64,000 nucleotides of DNA, from assembly GCF_035917275.1 (NCBI RefSeq), contig NZ_CP108509.1:372001-436000 (forward strand), given 5' to 3'. The position numbers and the translations under genes are program-made. The stretch is from Streptomyces sp. NBC_01237 (GTDB lineage Bacteria; Actinomycetota; Actinomycetes; Streptomycetales; Streptomycetaceae). Numbering within the stretch: the first letter of the stretch is position 1; each line of letters begins with the position of its first letter. Below the pieces are notes generated by a model. The model did no database searches. It saw only the letters and a list, made by a program, of their open reading frames with translations, and had not been told where the DNA came from. Of this stretch, positions 1 to 8,168 are shown in pieces.

Positions 1-818
1 CGATGCGGATGATCCTGGGACTGGACGCACCGACGGCCGGCCGGGTCGTGGTCAACGGAAAGCACTACGCCGCGCACCGCGCACCGCTGCATGAGGTCGG
101 GGCGATGCTGGAGGCCCGTTCGATCCATACCGGCCGCTCCGCCTTCAACCATCTGCTGGCGCTGGCCGTCACCACAGGCATCCCCCGCAGCCGGGTGGAC
201 GAGGTGATCGACATCGTCGGGCTGCGGAAGGTGGCCGGGAAGCGGGCCGGCGGCTTCTCGCTGGGCATGGGACAGCGGCTCGGTATCGCGAGCGCTCTGC
301 TCGGTGACCCGGCCACCGTCGTCCTGGACGAGCCGGTGAACGGGCTCGATCCCGAAGGCGTGCTGTGGATCCGCGGTCTGCTCAAGGACCTGGCCGCCGA
401 AGGACGCACGGTGCTGGTCTCCTCGCATCTGATGAGCGAGATGGCGTTGACCGCCGAGCACCTCATCGTGATCGGGCGCGGCCGGCTGATCGCCGACACC
501 TCGGTCGGGGAGTTCACTCGGCGTGCCGCCCGCAATTCGGTGCTCGTACGCTGCGACGAGGCGGAGCGGCTGCGTGCGGCGCTGACCGGGCCGGATGTCG
601 CCGTGACGGCGGCCGGCCGGGGCGCACTGGAAGTCACCGGCCTGAGCAGCGATCGTATCGGCCGGATCGCCGCAGACCACGAGATCGCGCTCACCGAGCT
701 GACACCTCGCCAGGCGTCGTTGGAGGAGGCGTTCATGGAGCTGACCCGGGACGCTGTCGAGTACCAGACCCCCGACCGGCTTCCGGCCGGTTCCGGCACC
801 GAAGGACGTGCGGCGTGA
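1..818 (+). CDS. ABC transporter ATP-binding protein (5' truncated)
   Basis: This is the energy-supplying subunit of an ABC transporter, probably an exporter or a drug/antimicrobial-resistance type. It powers the permease encoded by the next gene. The Walker A motif lies outside the window, so the true start is upstream of base 1; the first visible Met at base 3 is internal. Visible motifs, counted from that Met, are the ABC signature SLGMGQRLGIA (about 86-96), Walker B VVLDEPVNGLDPEG (about 106-119) and the H-loop VSSHLMSEM (about 139-147). The last 100 or so residues are a variable C-terminal extension typical of ABC-2 export ATPases. The stop overlaps the next start (GTGA), so the two are translationally coupled. 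The substrate cannot be told. Confidence 0.93.
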   Translation, partial: MRMILGLDAPTAGRVVVNGKHYAAHRAPLHEVGAMLEARSIHTGRSAFNHLLALAVTTGIPRSRVDEVIDIVGLRKVAGKRAGGFSLGMGQRLGIASALLGDPATVVLDEPVNGLDPEGVLWIRGLLKDLAAEGRTVLVSSHLMSEMALTAEHLIVIGRGRLIADTSVGEFTRRAARNSVLVRCDEAERLRAALTGPDVAVTAAGRGALEVTGLSSDRIGRIAADHEIALTELTPRQASLEEAFMELTRDAVEYQTPDRLPAGSGTEGRAA

Positions 819-1639
819 GCACCGATACGATGCACCGGTTCACCGCCCCCGCCGGGCACGGCCGGCTCACCCGGACGCGGGTGCTGCACTCGGAGTGGGT
901 CAAACTCCGCACCCTGCGCTCGACGTTCTTCACCCTGCTCGCCGCCGCCGTGGCGATGACCGGGATGGGCCCGCTGTTCTCGGCGCTCACCGCCTCCCAC
1001 TGGTCGGAGATGAGCGTGGCCGAGCGGGCGAGCGTCAACCCGACGGCACTGAGCCTGATCGGTTTCTTCCTGGCGCAGTTGGCGGTCGGCGTCATGGGTG
1101 TGCTCGTGGTCAGCGGCGAGTACTCGACCGGCATGATCCGTGCGACCTTCTCGGCGGTGCCTCGACGGCTCCCGGTCCTGTGGGCCAAGGCCACCGTGTA
1201 CGCGGCGGTGACCTGGGGGCTGATGACTGCCATGTCCCTGACGGCGTTCCTGGCCGGTCAGGCCCTGATGTCCTCCACGGGAGCCGGCGCCTCGCTGAGC
1301 GACCCGGGTGTCACCCGCGCCGTCCTCGGCACCGGTCTGTACCTGACCGTTGTGGGACTGCTCAGCGTCGCTGTCGGCACACTGACCCGTAACACCGCGG
1401 GTGGCATCACTGCCGTCTTCGGTCTGCTGCTGGTCCTGCCGGAGCTCGTCAAGGCACTCCCCTCCTCCTGGTCCGACCGGATAGGTCCGTACCTGCCGAG
1501 CAACGCCGGACACGCGCTCGCCGTCCTCCAGTCGGATCCGCACACCTTGGCGCCATGGACCGGATTCACCGTGTTCTGTCTGTACGCGGCCGTGGCGCTC
1601 GGCGGAGCCGCGGTGGCACTGAAACGACGGGACGCGTAG
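815..1639 (+). CDS. ABC-2 type transporter permease
   Basis: Membrane partner of the preceding ATPase; 274 residues. I start it at GTG 815, which overlaps the ATPase stop by four bases and gives a short cytoplasmic N-terminus followed by the ABC-2-permease opening SEWVKLRTLRSTF. About six hydrophobic segments can be seen, near residues 38-60, 85-108, 130-150, 170-192, 195-215 and 245-268. The motif SGEYSTGMIRAT between segments two and three is typical of bacterial ABC-2 permeases of the bacteriocin or multidrug export class. The protein ends with a short basic tail. The two-component pair immediately downstream may control this exporter, which is an inference from position only. Confidence 0.9.
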   Translation: MSTDTMHRFTAPAGHGRLTRTRVLHSEWVKLRTLRSTFFTLLAAAVAMTGMGPLFSALTASHWSEMSVAERASVNPTALSLIGFFLAQLAVGVMGVLVVSGEYSTGMIRATFSAVPRRLPVLWAKATVYAAVTWGLMTAMSLTAFLAGQALMSSTGAGASLSDPGVTRAVLGTGLYLTVVGLLSVAVGTLTRNTAGGITAVFGLLLVLPELVKALPSSWSDRIGPYLPSNAGHALAVLQSDPHTLAPWTGFTVFCLYAAVALGGAAVALKRRDA

Positions 1640-1770
1640 TGGTCGGTGAGGGCGCGGCCGGATTCGGCAACCGGCCGGGCGGGACGGGCGGGGGCGTCGC
1701 CTGCCGACGGGCCGGACACCGCGGCGGGCCGGCCCGGGTACCTGCCGGGGCACCGCCCGGAAGCCGGACC

Positions 1771-3078
1771 ATGGCGAGCGGTGCGATGACGGTGACCGAG
1801 CCCGCCACCGCACCGGTCGGGCAGCCGTGGCGCACCCTGACCTGGTGCGCCCGGCTGCTGCGAGCACGGGCCCGGCTACCACCGATGGCGGTGGACGCGA
1901 TTCTGGTGACCACGCTCTTCGCCCTCACCTCCCTCGTCGTCCGCATCGACCTGCACGACCGCCCATGGCTCCTCGCATTCCAGGCGGCCTTGCTCCTGCC
2001 CCTGATCTGGCGGCGTCGGGCACCCGTGACGGTGTTCGCCGCAGTGGCCTCGGCGGCCTTCGCCCAGTGGCTCGCCGACGTCCAGCTACCGGCCGACATC
2101 GCGCTGTTGATCGCCCTCTACACCGTGGCCGCATACACCGGCGGCCGGCAGTTGCTGGTGGCCGGTGCCGTCTCCGAAGCGGGGATCCTGATGGCATCCG
2201 TGCGCTGGTCGACCGAGGGCAGATCCCTCGGCGCGGCCGTGAGCCTGACCGCCATGGCCACCGCCGCCGCGGTCATCGGCGCGAACATGCGCACCAGGCG
2301 TGCCTACTTCGCGTCCGTGGAGGACCGTGCGGTACGCCTGGAACGTGAGCGCGACCAACGGGCTCGGCTCGCGGTGGCCGAGGAACGGGCCCGTATCGCC
2401 CGCGACATGCACGACATCGTCAGCCACAACCTGTCCGTGATGATCGCTCTCGCCGACGCCGCGGTCTACGCCCAGTACCGCACGCCCGACAGGACGACCG
2501 CCGCCATGCGGCAGGTCGCCGACAGCGGGCGCCAGTCCCTCACCGAGATGCGACGAGTCCTCGGGGTCCTGCGTGCCGATGAACCGGACGCGCTTCGTCA
2601 CCCGATACCCGGCATCACCCAACTGCGGTGCCTCCTCGACCAGGTGGGCACCGCCGGGCTGCCGGCCCGCCTCCGTGTGGCAGGCGATCCCTCCCACGTC
2701 CCCACCGCCGCACAGCTCACCGTCTACCGACTGGTACAGGAAGCCTTGACCAACACCCTCAAGCACGCCCCTCGCGGCACCCGCGCCGAGGTGCGGGTGT
2801 GCTGCTCCGCCGAGAGCGTCGCCCTCGATGTCACCGACGACGGCCACGGCCGCACCGCGCAGGATCCCGACGCGCCGCGCGGGCACGGAATCCCCGGTAT
2901 GCGCGAGCGCACGGCCGCGTACGGGGGAACTCTGCGGGCGGGACCGCTCCCGGGCGGCGGCTGGCGGGTCTCGGCCCGCCTCGACCTGAGCACAGCAGGA
3001 ACAGCAGGGACAGCAGGAACAGCGGGAACAGCGGGGGCAGCGGGGGCAGCGGGAGCAGCAGGGACCGGTGCCGCGTGA
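1771..3078 (+). CDS. NarL-family sensor histidine kinase
   Basis: Membrane sensor kinase of a two-component system, 435 residues from ATG 1771; a second ATG five codons later is equally possible and no strong ribosome site decides. The N-terminal part to about residue 175 holds four to five membrane segments with almost no extracellular loop, so it probably senses within the membrane. A HisKA_3 dimerisation helix follows, with the phospho-acceptor His at about residue 214 (ARDMHDIVSHNLS). The ATPase domain has an N-box near 321-332 (VQEALTNTLKHA), an acidic TDDGHG box and the GHGIPGMRERT glycine box. The C-terminus is a low-complexity tail made of 9-bp repeats. Its stop overlaps the regulator start, so kinase and regulator are made together. 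Confidence 0.92.
   Translation: MASGAMTVTEPATAPVGQPWRTLTWCARLLRARARLPPMAVDAILVTTLFALTSLVVRIDLHDRPWLLAFQAALLLPLIWRRRAPVTVFAAVASAAFAQWLADVQLPADIALLIALYTVAAYTGGRQLLVAGAVSEAGILMASVRWSTEGRSLGAAVSLTAMATAAAVIGANMRTRRAYFASVEDRAVRLERERDQRARLAVAEERARIARDMHDIVSHNLSVMIALADAAVYAQYRTPDRTTAAMRQVADSGRQSLTEMRRVLGVLRADEPDALRHPIPGITQLRCLLDQVGTAGLPARLRVAGDPSHVPTAAQLTVYRLVQEALTNTLKHAPRGTRAEVRVCCSAESVALDVTDDGHGRTAQDPDAPRGHGIPGMRERTAAYGGTLRAGPLPGGGWRVSARLDLSTAGTAGTAGTAGTAGAAGAAGAAGTGAA
2992..3063 (+). repeat. Eight-copy 9-bp coding minisatellite
   Basis: Eight head-to-tail copies of a nonamer, acagcagga and variants drifting to gcagcgggg, form the last coding stretch of the histidine kinase. They encode five Thr-Ala-Gly and then three Ala-Ala-Gly units, ending four codons before the stop. 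The repeat lies beyond the ATPase domain, so copy number can vary without harming the fold. It ends just before the overlapping start of the response regulator. Confidence 0.9.
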
Positions 3079-3737
3079 CGATCCGTATCCTGCTCGCCGA
3101 CGACGAACCACTGCTGCGTATGGCGTTCACCATGGTCCTGGAGGCCCAGCCGGACATGGAGCCGGTCGGCGAGGCCGGGGACGGCGCCGATGCCGTACGC
3201 CTCGCCCGGCTGCTCCGCCCCGATGTCGTGCTGATGGATGTCCGGATGCCCGGTACCGACGGCATCGAGGCGACCGGCCGGATCATCCGGGACTGCCCAC
3301 AGACCCGGGTCCTCATTCTGACCACCTTCGACCTCGATGAATACGCCTTCGCCGGACTCAGGGCCGGGGCGTCGGGCTTCCTCCTGAAGAACGCCCTGCC
3401 CGAGGAGCTCCTCGCGGCCATCCGGAACGTCGCCGCGGGGGACGCGGCGGTCTCGCCGCGCATCACCCGTCGCCTGCTGGAGAACTTCGCCCACCAGCTC
3501 CCCGCGGAGCGCGAGCAGGTGGAGGACGAGCGTCTGGAACGGCTCACGGCACGCGAACGCGAAGTACTCGTCGAGGTGGCCCGCGGCCTGTCGAACACCG
3601 AGATCGCCGCCACCCTGCACCTCGCGGAAGCCACCGTGAAAACACATCTGAACCGGATCCTGACGAAACTGGAGCTGCGCGACCGGGTGCAGGCCGTCGT
3701 CTTCGGCTACGAGACCCGCCTCATCCGGCCGGCATGA
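3075..3737 (+). CDS. NarL/LuxR-family response regulator
   Basis: DNA-binding partner of the kinase just upstream; 220 residues from GTG 3075, which overlaps the kinase stop (GTGA). The receiver domain is residues 1-120, with the acidic pair D9/D10, phospho-acceptor D55 in VVLMDVRMPG, the T/S switch at T83-T84 and K105 in FLLKNA. A LuxR-type helix-turn-helix fills about 150-208 (LTAREREVLVEVARGLSNTE, then a recognition helix with ATVKTHLNRIL). All phosphorelay residues are present, so it should be functional. Likely targets are the exporter upstream or the membrane protein downstream, judged by position only. Confidence 0.95.
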   Translation: MTIRILLADDEPLLRMAFTMVLEAQPDMEPVGEAGDGADAVRLARLLRPDVVLMDVRMPGTDGIEATGRIIRDCPQTRVLILTTFDLDEYAFAGLRAGASGFLLKNALPEELLAAIRNVAAGDAAVSPRITRRLLENFAHQLPAEREQVEDERLERLTAREREVLVEVARGLSNTEIAATLHLAEATVKTHLNRILTKLELRDRVQAVVFGYETRLIRPA

Positions 3738-3920
3738 GGACGTTCAGGGACGTCGCGCCGCCGGCGGCCGGCTCTTCGGAACCCCGCTCGCCAAGGCCGC
3801 CGGTCCGGCGGGACCCACGGTCCCGACCGCGTAGGCCATGGAGCGGCGTCGCTGTGGCGGGTGATGACGCGGAGCAGGGGCCGCACCTGTCGCTGGTCAG
3901 GTCGCGGCACGTGTCTGCCG

Positions 3921-4916
3921 TCAGGCGGTGGCGGTCCCCGGGCGGGCGGGAGCCGAGCGCTTGCCACGCCGGTCGGCGAAGAAGGCGAGGGCGACACCGA
4001 TGACGACCCAGGCGGTGAGCACCAGGGCCGGGAGGCCGGCGCCTGTGCCGTCGAAGAAGGCGTTGGTACGCAGGAGGCTTCCGGAGGCGCCCGGGGGGAG
4101 GAGCTGACCGATGGCGGCCCAGCTCGTGGGGAGCCAGTGAGGGCCTGTGGCGAGGCCGGAGAGGGGGTTGCCCAGGAGCATCATGAGTGCGCCGCCGAAG
4201 GCGAAGCCGGCCATGCCGAGGAGGGCTTGGAGCCCCAGGAGAGTGGTGGACATGGCGGCCGTGCCGAGGGTGACTCCGAGGGCGGTGAGCCAGTAGTTGC
4301 CGTCGGTCGAGTGGGTGGCGAACTGAAGGACGGCGGTGACAGCGGCGCCCGCCACGACGGAGAAGAGCAGGGCTCCCGTGAGGCGGGTCCGCAGCCCTCG
4401 GTGACCGGGGAAGACGCTGCCGAGTATCAGGGCGGGGAAGATTCCGCCGAAGATCATGGGCAGGAGTGCGGAGGTCAGCCCGGTGCCTCGGGGGTCGTCC
4501 TCGGTGAAGGGCACGAGGTCGTGGACGGCTGCTTGTGTCTCGTACCGTGCGGCGAGCCCGTCCCCCAGTTCGGTGAGGGCGCCGGTGGCGGAGGGGCCGC
4601 CCGCGGTGGCGGTGTAGACATCGACGCCGTGGTCGGTCACCGCGAGCCCACCTGCGATGTCGCGGTCCTTGACGGCGGACTTGACGGCGTCGGTGGTTTC
4701 GTAGACGTGGACGTCCCACGCGTCCGCGTCGGTGTTCGCCCGGATACCTTCGGTGGTCTGCTGGGGCCCGGTGACGCCGATGGGGATGTGGTGGGGGCCG
4801 CTGTGGAGCGAGGGCAGCGCGAACGCGCACAGCATCGTGGTGATCAGGGCTGCCAGGCCGAGGACGACCAGGGTCAGCTTGCGTCCCGTACCGGGCGGCG
4901 TGGAGTGCTTGGTCAT
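3921..4916 (-). CDS. YhgE/ABC-2-like integral membrane protein
   Basis: A 331-residue membrane protein with one N-terminal segment (about 14-34), a soluble extracytoplasmic region of roughly 130 residues, and four to five closely spaced segments after residue 165. This is the layout of YhgE/Pip and the substrate-facing half of ABC-2 permeases. The soluble part opens with IPIGVTGP and contains AVKDRDIAGGL, a pattern seen in this class (the loop proposes residues that bind a partner or substrate). No ATPase gene is adjacent in the same direction. A second protein of the same build lies at 13198-14271. It converges on the two-component system, which may regulate it. The transport role is inferred, not shown. 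Confidence 0.75.
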   Translation of the reverse strand: MTKHSTPPGTGRKLTLVVLGLAALITTMLCAFALPSLHSGPHHIPIGVTGPQQTTEGIRANTDADAWDVHVYETTDAVKSAVKDRDIAGGLAVTDHGVDVYTATAGGPSATGALTELGDGLAARYETQAAVHDLVPFTEDDPRGTGLTSALLPMIFGGIFPALILGSVFPGHRGLRTRLTGALLFSVVAGAAVTAVLQFATHSTDGNYWLTALGVTLGTAAMSTTLLGLQALLGMAGFAFGGALMMLLGNPLSGLATGPHWLPTSWAAIGQLLPPGASGSLLRTNAFFDGTGAGLPALVLTAWVVIGVALAFFADRRGKRSAPARPGTATA

Positions 4917-5142
4917 AGTGCGTCTTTCTGTGCTTCATGCCGTGCGCGGAGAGGACGGAGCCCCCGTCCGGGCCGGGGTGGTGCAGAAGGCAGGACCGCG
5001 CGGGGCGCCCCGGCCACGTACGCCGAAGCGGGTGGTCCGTACGGCCCTGACGCGGTCGCCGGCCGCGCTGCCCGTGGGCCGGGCGGCGGGCCGATCCGGC
5101 CCCGGTGGGCTGCGGCTGAGGCCCGACGCCCGGCCGTGATCC

Positions 5143-5838
5143 TCAGGCGCGGGCCGCCGCTGCGGCGACGATCCAGTTCCTGAACTCGACGGCGTAGTGC
5201 CGGAGGTGATGCTCCAGGACGTCGTCCGGGCATGTGGTGGGCAGGTAGACCGTCAGGTTTGCGGTGAAGCCGTCGGCGGTGTCACCGAACTGGATCAGCG
5301 CCCGCCCGACGACGGTGCCGTCGGCCAGGAACAGATTCGAGGACATCTTGCGCGGATACTCCGACTCCGGGAGAACCTCGTCCGCGTCCGCTGCCCAGGC
5401 CAGTGCGTCCGTTCCCCAGCCGCCCATGTAGAAGTCGCTGACGTGGGTGCCGATGTTCTCCACCACGCGCGCTCCGATGGCATCGGTGCCCATCACGTAG
5501 TGCTCGGGGTGCGCCGCGAGGAGTGCGCTCCCGTCGCCCGCGAATGCGCTGTCCATCCAGGCCAGGAACGCGCCGGAGGTGAGGCCCTGCGTCGCGAGCA
5601 CGGTCGTGCCTGCCTTGAAGCTGCCGTCGGAGGTGCGAGCACACTCGCGCAGGAAGGCGTTGCCCTCCTCGATGTCCGCCGCCAGGAGATCGAGGAGCCC
5701 CTGGCGTCCCAGCAGAGTCCGGAAGCGGTCCACGGCGCGGCGGGCGTAGAACAGCTCGAAGTCGTCGATGCTCCCGGCGCCGGTGGGCCCTGATTCAAGC
5801 GTGACGGTCACGGGCGGGGAAGTCTGGTTGTCGGTCAT
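5143..5838 (-). CDS. Conserved hypothetical protein under TetR control
   Basis: I do not recognise this 231-residue protein. It starts at ATG 5838 with a GGAGG ribosome site seven bases upstream. It has no signal peptide, membrane segment or known active-site motif. The composition is that of a soluble, acidic enzyme-like or binding protein, with aromatic patches such as SDFYMGGWGTDALAW and a C-terminal helix ending in Ala repeats. It diverges from a TetR regulator across a perfect 26-bp palindrome placed at the promoter of this gene, so it is very likely the regulator's target and part of a response to a small molecule. An NTF2-like or ligand-binding fold is possible but only a guess. Confidence 0.7.
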   Translation of the reverse strand: MTDNQTSPPVTVTLESGPTGAGSIDDFELFYARRAVDRFRTLLGRQGLLDLLAADIEEGNAFLRECARTSDGSFKAGTTVLATQGLTSGAFLAWMDSAFAGDGSALLAAHPEHYVMGTDAIGARVVENIGTHVSDFYMGGWGTDALAWAADADEVLPESEYPRKMSSNLFLADGTVVGRALIQFGDTADGFTANLTVYLPTTCPDDVLEHHLRHYAVEFRNWIVAAAAARA

Positions 5839-5856
5839 GGTCGAACCTCCATTAGA

Positions 5857-5882
5857 ATGCGAATGTGAATTCACATTCGCAT
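5857..5882. promoter_or_regulatory. Perfect 26-bp palindrome, TetR operator
   Basis: Every base from 5857 to 5882 pairs with its partner around the central gaattc; the half site is atgcgaatgtgaa. It sits 19 to 44 bases upstream of the hypothetical protein start and about 64 bases before the TetR start. This is the size and placement expected for a TetR dimer site that blocks both divergent promoters. Confidence 0.85.
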
Positions 5883-5886
5883 CACG

Positions 5887-5917
5887 AGGTTACCCATGGG
5901 AGTGCACCCCTTGTCAA
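5887..5917 (-). promoter_or_regulatory. Candidate promoter for the TetR-controlled gene
   Basis: On the minus strand TTGACA (5917-5912) is followed 19 bases later by TAACCT (5892-5887). The -35 match is perfect and the -10 and spacing are poor. Transcription would begin inside the palindrome at 5857-5882, so a bound repressor would block it. Confidence 0.4.
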
Positions 5918-5945
5918 CGGACCTGCCGAGACCGTCGCGGATACG

Positions 5946-6605
5946 ATGCGGGACATGATCGAGGAGCCGGAGCGTCCAGCGCCCTACCGGGAACCCAGGC
6001 AGGCGCGCAGCGCCGCGACGCTGGCTCGCGTACTGCGGGCCGCCGAGGAGATCGCCTCCTCGTCCGGTCTGGAAGAGATGACGATCACCGGCGTCGCCCA
6101 ACGCGCCGGCGTCTCGGTCGGCACGATCTACCGTCGCTTCGAAGACAAGGAACAGCTGATCACCGCCCTGACGGAGCGGATGCTGGAACGGCGCGAGGAG
6201 TACGTGGCCGAGCGACTGCGCGCGGCCGAACCCTCACTCTCCGGCGTCATGGACGCCTACGCGAACGCACTGTTGCAGTCCTTCGCCGACAGCAGCAAGC
6301 TCTTCCCCGAACTGATGCGGGCGCGGGGCACGCGCGCCCTTGACCGCGGGGCCCGCACCATCACCGAGATCCACCGCCTCCTGCTCGAAGCGGCAGCCCC
6401 GTACGTCGGCCAGATCCGGCGCTCCGACGCACAGACGGCGCTGGACACCGTGGCCCGTGCCGTCCTCGGCGCCTGCTTCCACAACTCCGTACGCCCCGAC
6501 CCCGCTACCGGCGCGGCCGCCCAACGCCGGTACGCGGGCGAACTCGGCGACATGGCGATCGCCTACCTCATGACCCCCGACCGCGGCCGCACCGCCCACA
6601 GCTGA
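5946..6605 (+). CDS. TetR-family transcriptional regulator
   Basis: A 219-residue repressor from ATG 5946 (ATG 5955 is an alternative; a GTG at 5865 lies inside the palindrome and is not credible). The TetR_N DNA-binding domain spans about residues 18-66, with the helix-turn-helix MTITGVAQRAGVSVGTIYRRF and the closing FEDKEQL. The rest is a helical ligand-binding and dimerisation domain with no recognisable signature. It is divergent from the 231-residue protein at 5143-5838, with a perfect operator between them, so it probably represses both itself and that gene until a ligand releases it. The ligand is unknown. Confidence 0.92.
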   Translation: MRDMIEEPERPAPYREPRQARSAATLARVLRAAEEIASSSGLEEMTITGVAQRAGVSVGTIYRRFEDKEQLITALTERMLERREEYVAERLRAAEPSLSGVMDAYANALLQSFADSSKLFPELMRARGTRALDRGARTITEIHRLLLEAAAPYVGQIRRSDAQTALDTVARAVLGACFHNSVRPDPATGAAAQRRYAGELGDMAIAYLMTPDRGRTAHS

Positions 6606-6828
6606 GGACGCCGAAGCGACCGGACACCACGACCCCGAGGGCGCACCGCCGCCCCGGGACGGGCCGCCGGGGTCGGACCGGCACCGGGGCGCACAGCGTA
6701 CGGACCGGCCGGTTCGTCACCACGAGGTCGCACCCGTCACCCCGGGTCCCGACAGCCGGGTCACCGACTACGGCGAAGGCTCATCGGAGGAGCCGGCCGC
6801 AGGAGGCCAATCTCGCATCACCATTTAA

Positions 6829-6840
6829 TGAGGGCCCTCA
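6829..6840. promoter_or_regulatory. Palindrome upstream of the MarR gene
   Basis: tgagggccctca is a perfect 12-bp palindrome in the only AT-rich patch of this intergenic region. A further tgaggg half site lies at 6844-6849. It is 36-47 bases before the MarR start, a good position for autorepression. Confidence 0.5.
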
Positions 6841-6875
6841 ATATGAGGGTATGGTGGCAAGTGGAGGTGGTCCTC

Positions 6876-7376
6876 GTGGACGAGTTCGAGCTGTCTGAGC
6901 AGCTGCTGTCCTGCGTGACGAAGATCCGGCGGGTGCTGGACGAGCGTCTGAAGACTCACGGTGCGTCGGTGGCCCGGAAGCGGGTCCTCGGGGCGCTGGT
7001 CCCGGGCCCGATGCGTCAGGGGGCGCTGGCGACGGCGTTCGAGGTCGCTCCTCGGACCATCACCGAGCTGGTGGACGGTCTGGAGCGCGACGGACTCGTG
7101 GAGCGGCAGGCGGATCCCGACGACCGACGGGCGCGGCTGGTGTTCCTCACCGGGTCGGGCCGGCGGGTGAACGAGCTGGCCATCGCCGCTCGCGCCGAAG
7201 TGATCAAGGAGATCTTCGCGGACCTCTCGGCAGAGCAGCGTGGCGAGCTGTCGCGGACGCTCGGCGCCGTCAGTACGCGCGTCACGGCGATGACGACCAC
7301 GCCCGCACCGGATCCGGCCGCGCCCGGCAACGGCGTTCCCCTGGACGTCCTGACCCTCTCCGACGACTCGCGCTGA
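6876..7376 (+). CDS. MarR-family transcriptional regulator
   Basis: A 166-residue winged-helix regulator. I start it at GTG 6876 because a strong GGAGGTGG site lies five bases upstream; longer forms from 6828 would run through the palindrome. The winged helix is visible at about 40-110: MRQGALATAFEVAPRTITEL for the recognition region, then LERDGLVERQADPDDRRARL, the classic MarR wing with its DxRxxxL signature. The C-terminal helix forms the dimer. The next gene in the same direction encodes a DUF2316 protein some 345 bases away, so the two may form one regulatory unit. Ligand and other targets are unknown. Confidence 0.9.
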   Translation: MDEFELSEQLLSCVTKIRRVLDERLKTHGASVARKRVLGALVPGPMRQGALATAFEVAPRTITELVDGLERDGLVERQADPDDRRARLVFLTGSGRRVNELAIAARAEVIKEIFADLSAEQRGELSRTLGAVSTRVTAMTTTPAPDPAAPGNGVPLDVLTLSDDSR

Positions 7377-7721
7377 CCGCCGCCGCCACCGCGGACATGA
7401 CCGGCCCGGCGCAGGACGCGGACGGCATCGCCACCATCCACGCCGCGATCGCCTGGCTCCTGGCTCCTGGCCCAGGGCGGCAGAACGGCAGCATCGTCAC
7501 CCTGATCGGAGCCGGGCGCCCCCGCCGCATCGCCCAAGCGCTGTCCGCAGCCGTGGGCGATCGCCACGCCGCCCCGCGGCCCGCCCAACCCGACAGCGAA
7601 CACTGAGCCCCCACACGGCGAAAGCCCCACTCGCCGGTCATGTCATCGCTCTCCCCGCGCCTCCCACGTCAGCCCGGCGGACAGCAGACGTCTCCCCCGC
7701 CGCACTCTCCGAAGGAACACC
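7377..7721. other. 345-bp stretch without a convincing gene
   Basis: The only open frame is 7397-7606 on the plus strand (69 residues, with GSIVTLIGAGRPRRIAQAL). It has no ribosome site and no family match that I recognise, and could be a decayed fragment. The last 40 bases before 7722 carry the GAAGGAA ribosome site of the next gene. No strong terminator hairpin is seen. Confidence 0.4.
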
Positions 7722-8033
7722 ATGTCTCTCAACGACGAACAACGGGCCCGTACAAAGGATGAGTTGCTGGCCAACTTCCGTCTGGCGGGCACCACCCCCG
7801 AAGAGGTCCAGGCCCACCTGGACTTCACCTCGCAGCAGTTCGACGACACGATCAACCTGCGCGAACAGTGCACACCGCAGGATGTGTGGCTGCTGCGCGA
7901 CCACCTGGAGAAGCTGGTACAGGCCCGCGGCGGGACCCCCGCCCCCTACAGCGTCCTCACCCGGAGAGCACGCCTCGCCGCCGCCCTCTGGTTCCCCCTG
8001 CGCCGCGCGCCGGGCGGGGAGCACCGTCCTTGA
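7722..8033 (+). CDS. DUF2316 family protein
   Basis: A 103-residue small cytoplasmic protein whose opening MSLNDEQRARTKDELLANF and later LREQCTPQDVWLLRDHLEKL match the DUF2316 family as I remember it. That family has a degenerate helix-turn-helix look, and its members end with a short PVPFT/PAPYSVL-like motif, here PAPYSVLTRRARL. The start has a GAAGGAA site eight bases upstream. Function is unknown. It follows a MarR regulator in the same direction, which suggests stress- or ligand-controlled expression. The last 20 residues are basic and Pro-rich and longer than usual. Confidence 0.75.
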   Translation: MSLNDEQRARTKDELLANFRLAGTTPEEVQAHLDFTSQQFDDTINLREQCTPQDVWLLRDHLEKLVQARGGTPAPYSVLTRRARLAAALWFPLRRAPGGEHRP

Positions 8034-8168
8034 TGGAGCAGAAGTACATGTGATGCGCTCTCCCGCCACGGCCACCCGGCGAGGGCGTACCGTTTCGGCG
8101 GCGCCGAACAGCCCACGTGCCGGGGCGGAAGGGATTCGGTGCTGACCGGTGCGGGGGCTTCCGGTCCG

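Noticed and set aside
65..1882. A 605-codon minus-strand open frame opposite the exporter genes
   Set aside because: It is Arg/Gly/Pro-rich with no family match and lies fully opposite genes with clear domains; high GC keeps antisense frames open.
7397..7606. A 69-codon frame after the MarR gene
   Set aside because: No start signal and no recognisable family; kept only as a note in the gap entry.
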